A program made the position numbers and the translations under genes. The notes beneath the pieces were generated by a model. That model was not told where the DNA came from. It ran no database searches and worked only from the letters and a program-made list of their open reading frames with translations. 51,220 nt of DNA from NCBI GenBank assembly GCA_947629745.1, contig CANREZ010000005.1, positions 1 to 51,220 of the forward strand, read 5' to 3'. Positions 50,357-51,220 of this stretch are shown piece after piece (position 1 is the first letter of the stretch; every line of letters starts with the position of its first letter). This DNA comes from an uncultured Clostridia bacterium. Its GTDB lineage: Bacteria > Bacillota > Clostridia > Christensenellales > UBA1242.

Positions 50357-50959
50357 ATGAAATGTATTCATTGTAAAAATACTACTAGCAAAGTGATTGA
50401 CAGCCGCTTCAATCCAGCAACCAATAGCATCAGGCGTAGACGTGAGTGCCTAAAGTGCGGCAAACGCTTCACCACGTATGAGACAGTGGAATTAGTGCCC
50501 CTATTCGTCGTAAAATCCGACGGAAGACGCGAACCGTATGATATCAATAAGATTCGCACTGGGGTCGTAAAATCCTTCGTAAAACGCCCTATCAGCATGA
50601 GCCAAATTGACGAATTGGTCGCCCGTATTGATAATGATATCACAAAATCCGTTATCTCCGAGATCCGCAGCAGCGACATTGGCGAAAAGGTCATGGACGA
50701 ATTAAAGAAACTAGACGAGATCGCCTACATCCGTTATGCGTGCGTTTATAGGAATTTTAAGGACGTGACCAACCTGCTAAGATACCTAAAAGACGACCTA
50801 GATACAACAATTGATGATGATTCACAATCAAAGAGCACAGCAATAGTTGCTAAAAAGTCCACTCCTACTAAGAAAGAATCTGCTAAAAAGCCTACAAAGA
50901 CCACTACAAAAGCTGTCAAAAAATCATCCAAATCCACTAATAATAAGCGTAAAAAGTAA
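50357..50959 (+). CDS. nrdR: Transcriptional repressor NrdR with Lys-rich C-terminal tail
   Basis: A 200-residue protein. The zinc ribbon has C3, C6, C31 and C34 (MKCIHCKNTTSKVIDSR, CLKCGKRF). The ATP-cone domain occupies residues 49-139. NrdR senses (d)ATP and represses ribonucleotide reductase genes. Ordinary NrdR proteins end near 150; here about 50 extra residues follow, and 165-200 is rich in Lys, Thr, Ser and Ala. AGAGGAAA precedes the ATG. It is divergent from spoIVA. Confidence 0.95.
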   Translation: MKCIHCKNTTSKVIDSRFNPATNSIRRRRECLKCGKRFTTYETVELVPLFVVKSDGRREPYDINKIRTGVVKSFVKRPISMSQIDELVARIDNDITKSVISEIRSSDIGEKVMDELKKLDEIAYIRYACVYRNFKDVTNLLRYLKDDLDTTIDDDSQSKSTAIVAKKSTPTKKESAKKPTKTTTKAVKKSSKSTNNKRKK

Positions 50960-51147
50960 TAAAAGTTAATTAGAAATGCATTATAAAAATTAACATTATA
51001 ATATATAATAAAAATAAAAATTTAATAAAAACATTATTAATCATTATAAAAACTATCAAAAATGCATTCTATTATAGAAATAAAGTTATAGATCTACATA
51101 GAATTAAAAATAATAGGTTTTGATATTAAAATTGATTAAAGAGACAC

Positions 51148-51184
51148 AAAAAAGATGTGAGGGTTTACTCACATCTTTTTTGTT
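51148..51184. terminator. Bidirectional terminator downstream of nrdR
   Basis: Perfect 14-bp stem AAAAAAGATGTGAG / CTCACATCTTTTTT (51148-51181). It is about 190 bases past nrdR across empty AT-rich sequence, so it may mainly serve a minus-strand gene beyond the window edge. Confidence 0.88.
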
Positions 51185-51220
51185 TGTTTGTATTGTACTA
51201 CTCTAGTGTTTAGTTGTAAC

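Overview
This window reads as a chromosomal segment of an AT-rich, endospore-forming member of the Bacillota, most likely a Clostridia lineage. The evidence is a dense set of sporulation genes (ylbJ, yqfC, yqfD, spoIVA, spoIVFA/spoIVFB, gpr), Firmicutes-type gene order, the Prp protease next to an L27 that carries its cleavable N-terminal extension, strong AGGAGG-type ribosome sites, and intrinsic terminators after most operons. No prophage, complete insertion sequence, CRISPR array or rRNA operon is seen. The species cannot be named from the sequence.

Layout. 1-9.8 kb: partial patatin-like lipase, ylbJ, two poorly known genes (one DUF4364-like), the operon pgsA - small membrane protein - valS (minus strand), then an NMT1/SsuA-type ABC importer (plus strand). 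9.8-23.3 kb: a YkvI-like membrane protein, then a minus-strand block that follows the classical Bacillus order floA - (158-aa protein) - yqfC - yqfD - ybeY - era - yqzL - recO - [ppdK] - dnaG - sigA - trmK - zinc-ribbon protein. It links sporulation, ribosome maturation, DNA repair, primase and the housekeeping sigma factor. 23.4-26.3 kb: rplU - prp - rpmA, then an OGG1-like DNA glycosylase and a NYN-domain protein. 26.3-29.5 kb: two plus-strand genes of unknown function, one an 810-aa membrane protein. 29.6-34.8 kb: dut - rsmD - Smr - asnS, alr, and a membrane-anchored metallo-beta-lactamase-fold protein. 34.9-38 kb: tRNA-Lys(CTT), a SpoU-type methyltransferase, gpr, and rpsT with an unusually long basic tail, followed by a pair of inverted palindromic repeats. 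38-46 kb: two unknown genes, holA - comEC, spoIVFB/spoIVFA, minE/minD and a divergent MreB-like protein. 46.4-51.2 kb: rsmF-like rRNA methyltransferase, a six-tRNA cluster (Gly, Arg, His, Gln, Lys, Leu), spoIVA and nrdR.

Most of the window is ordinary core genome. The points worth a second look are: three proteins (S20, NrdR, NYN) with lysine-rich low-complexity segments; apparent leaderless transcripts for rsmF, the SpoU methyltransferase and alr; an MreB-like protein with an eroded phosphate-2 motif next to minDE without minC; a ComEC whose C-terminal hydrolase domain looks degenerate while an intact one is encoded separately nearby; an inverted repeat pair after rpsT; four evenly spaced C5 tracts after tRNA-Leu; and a local group of perfect DnaA-box 9-mers. 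No clearly new multi-gene system is evident.

All calls come from reading motifs, gene order and sequence by eye; no database search or structure prediction was run.
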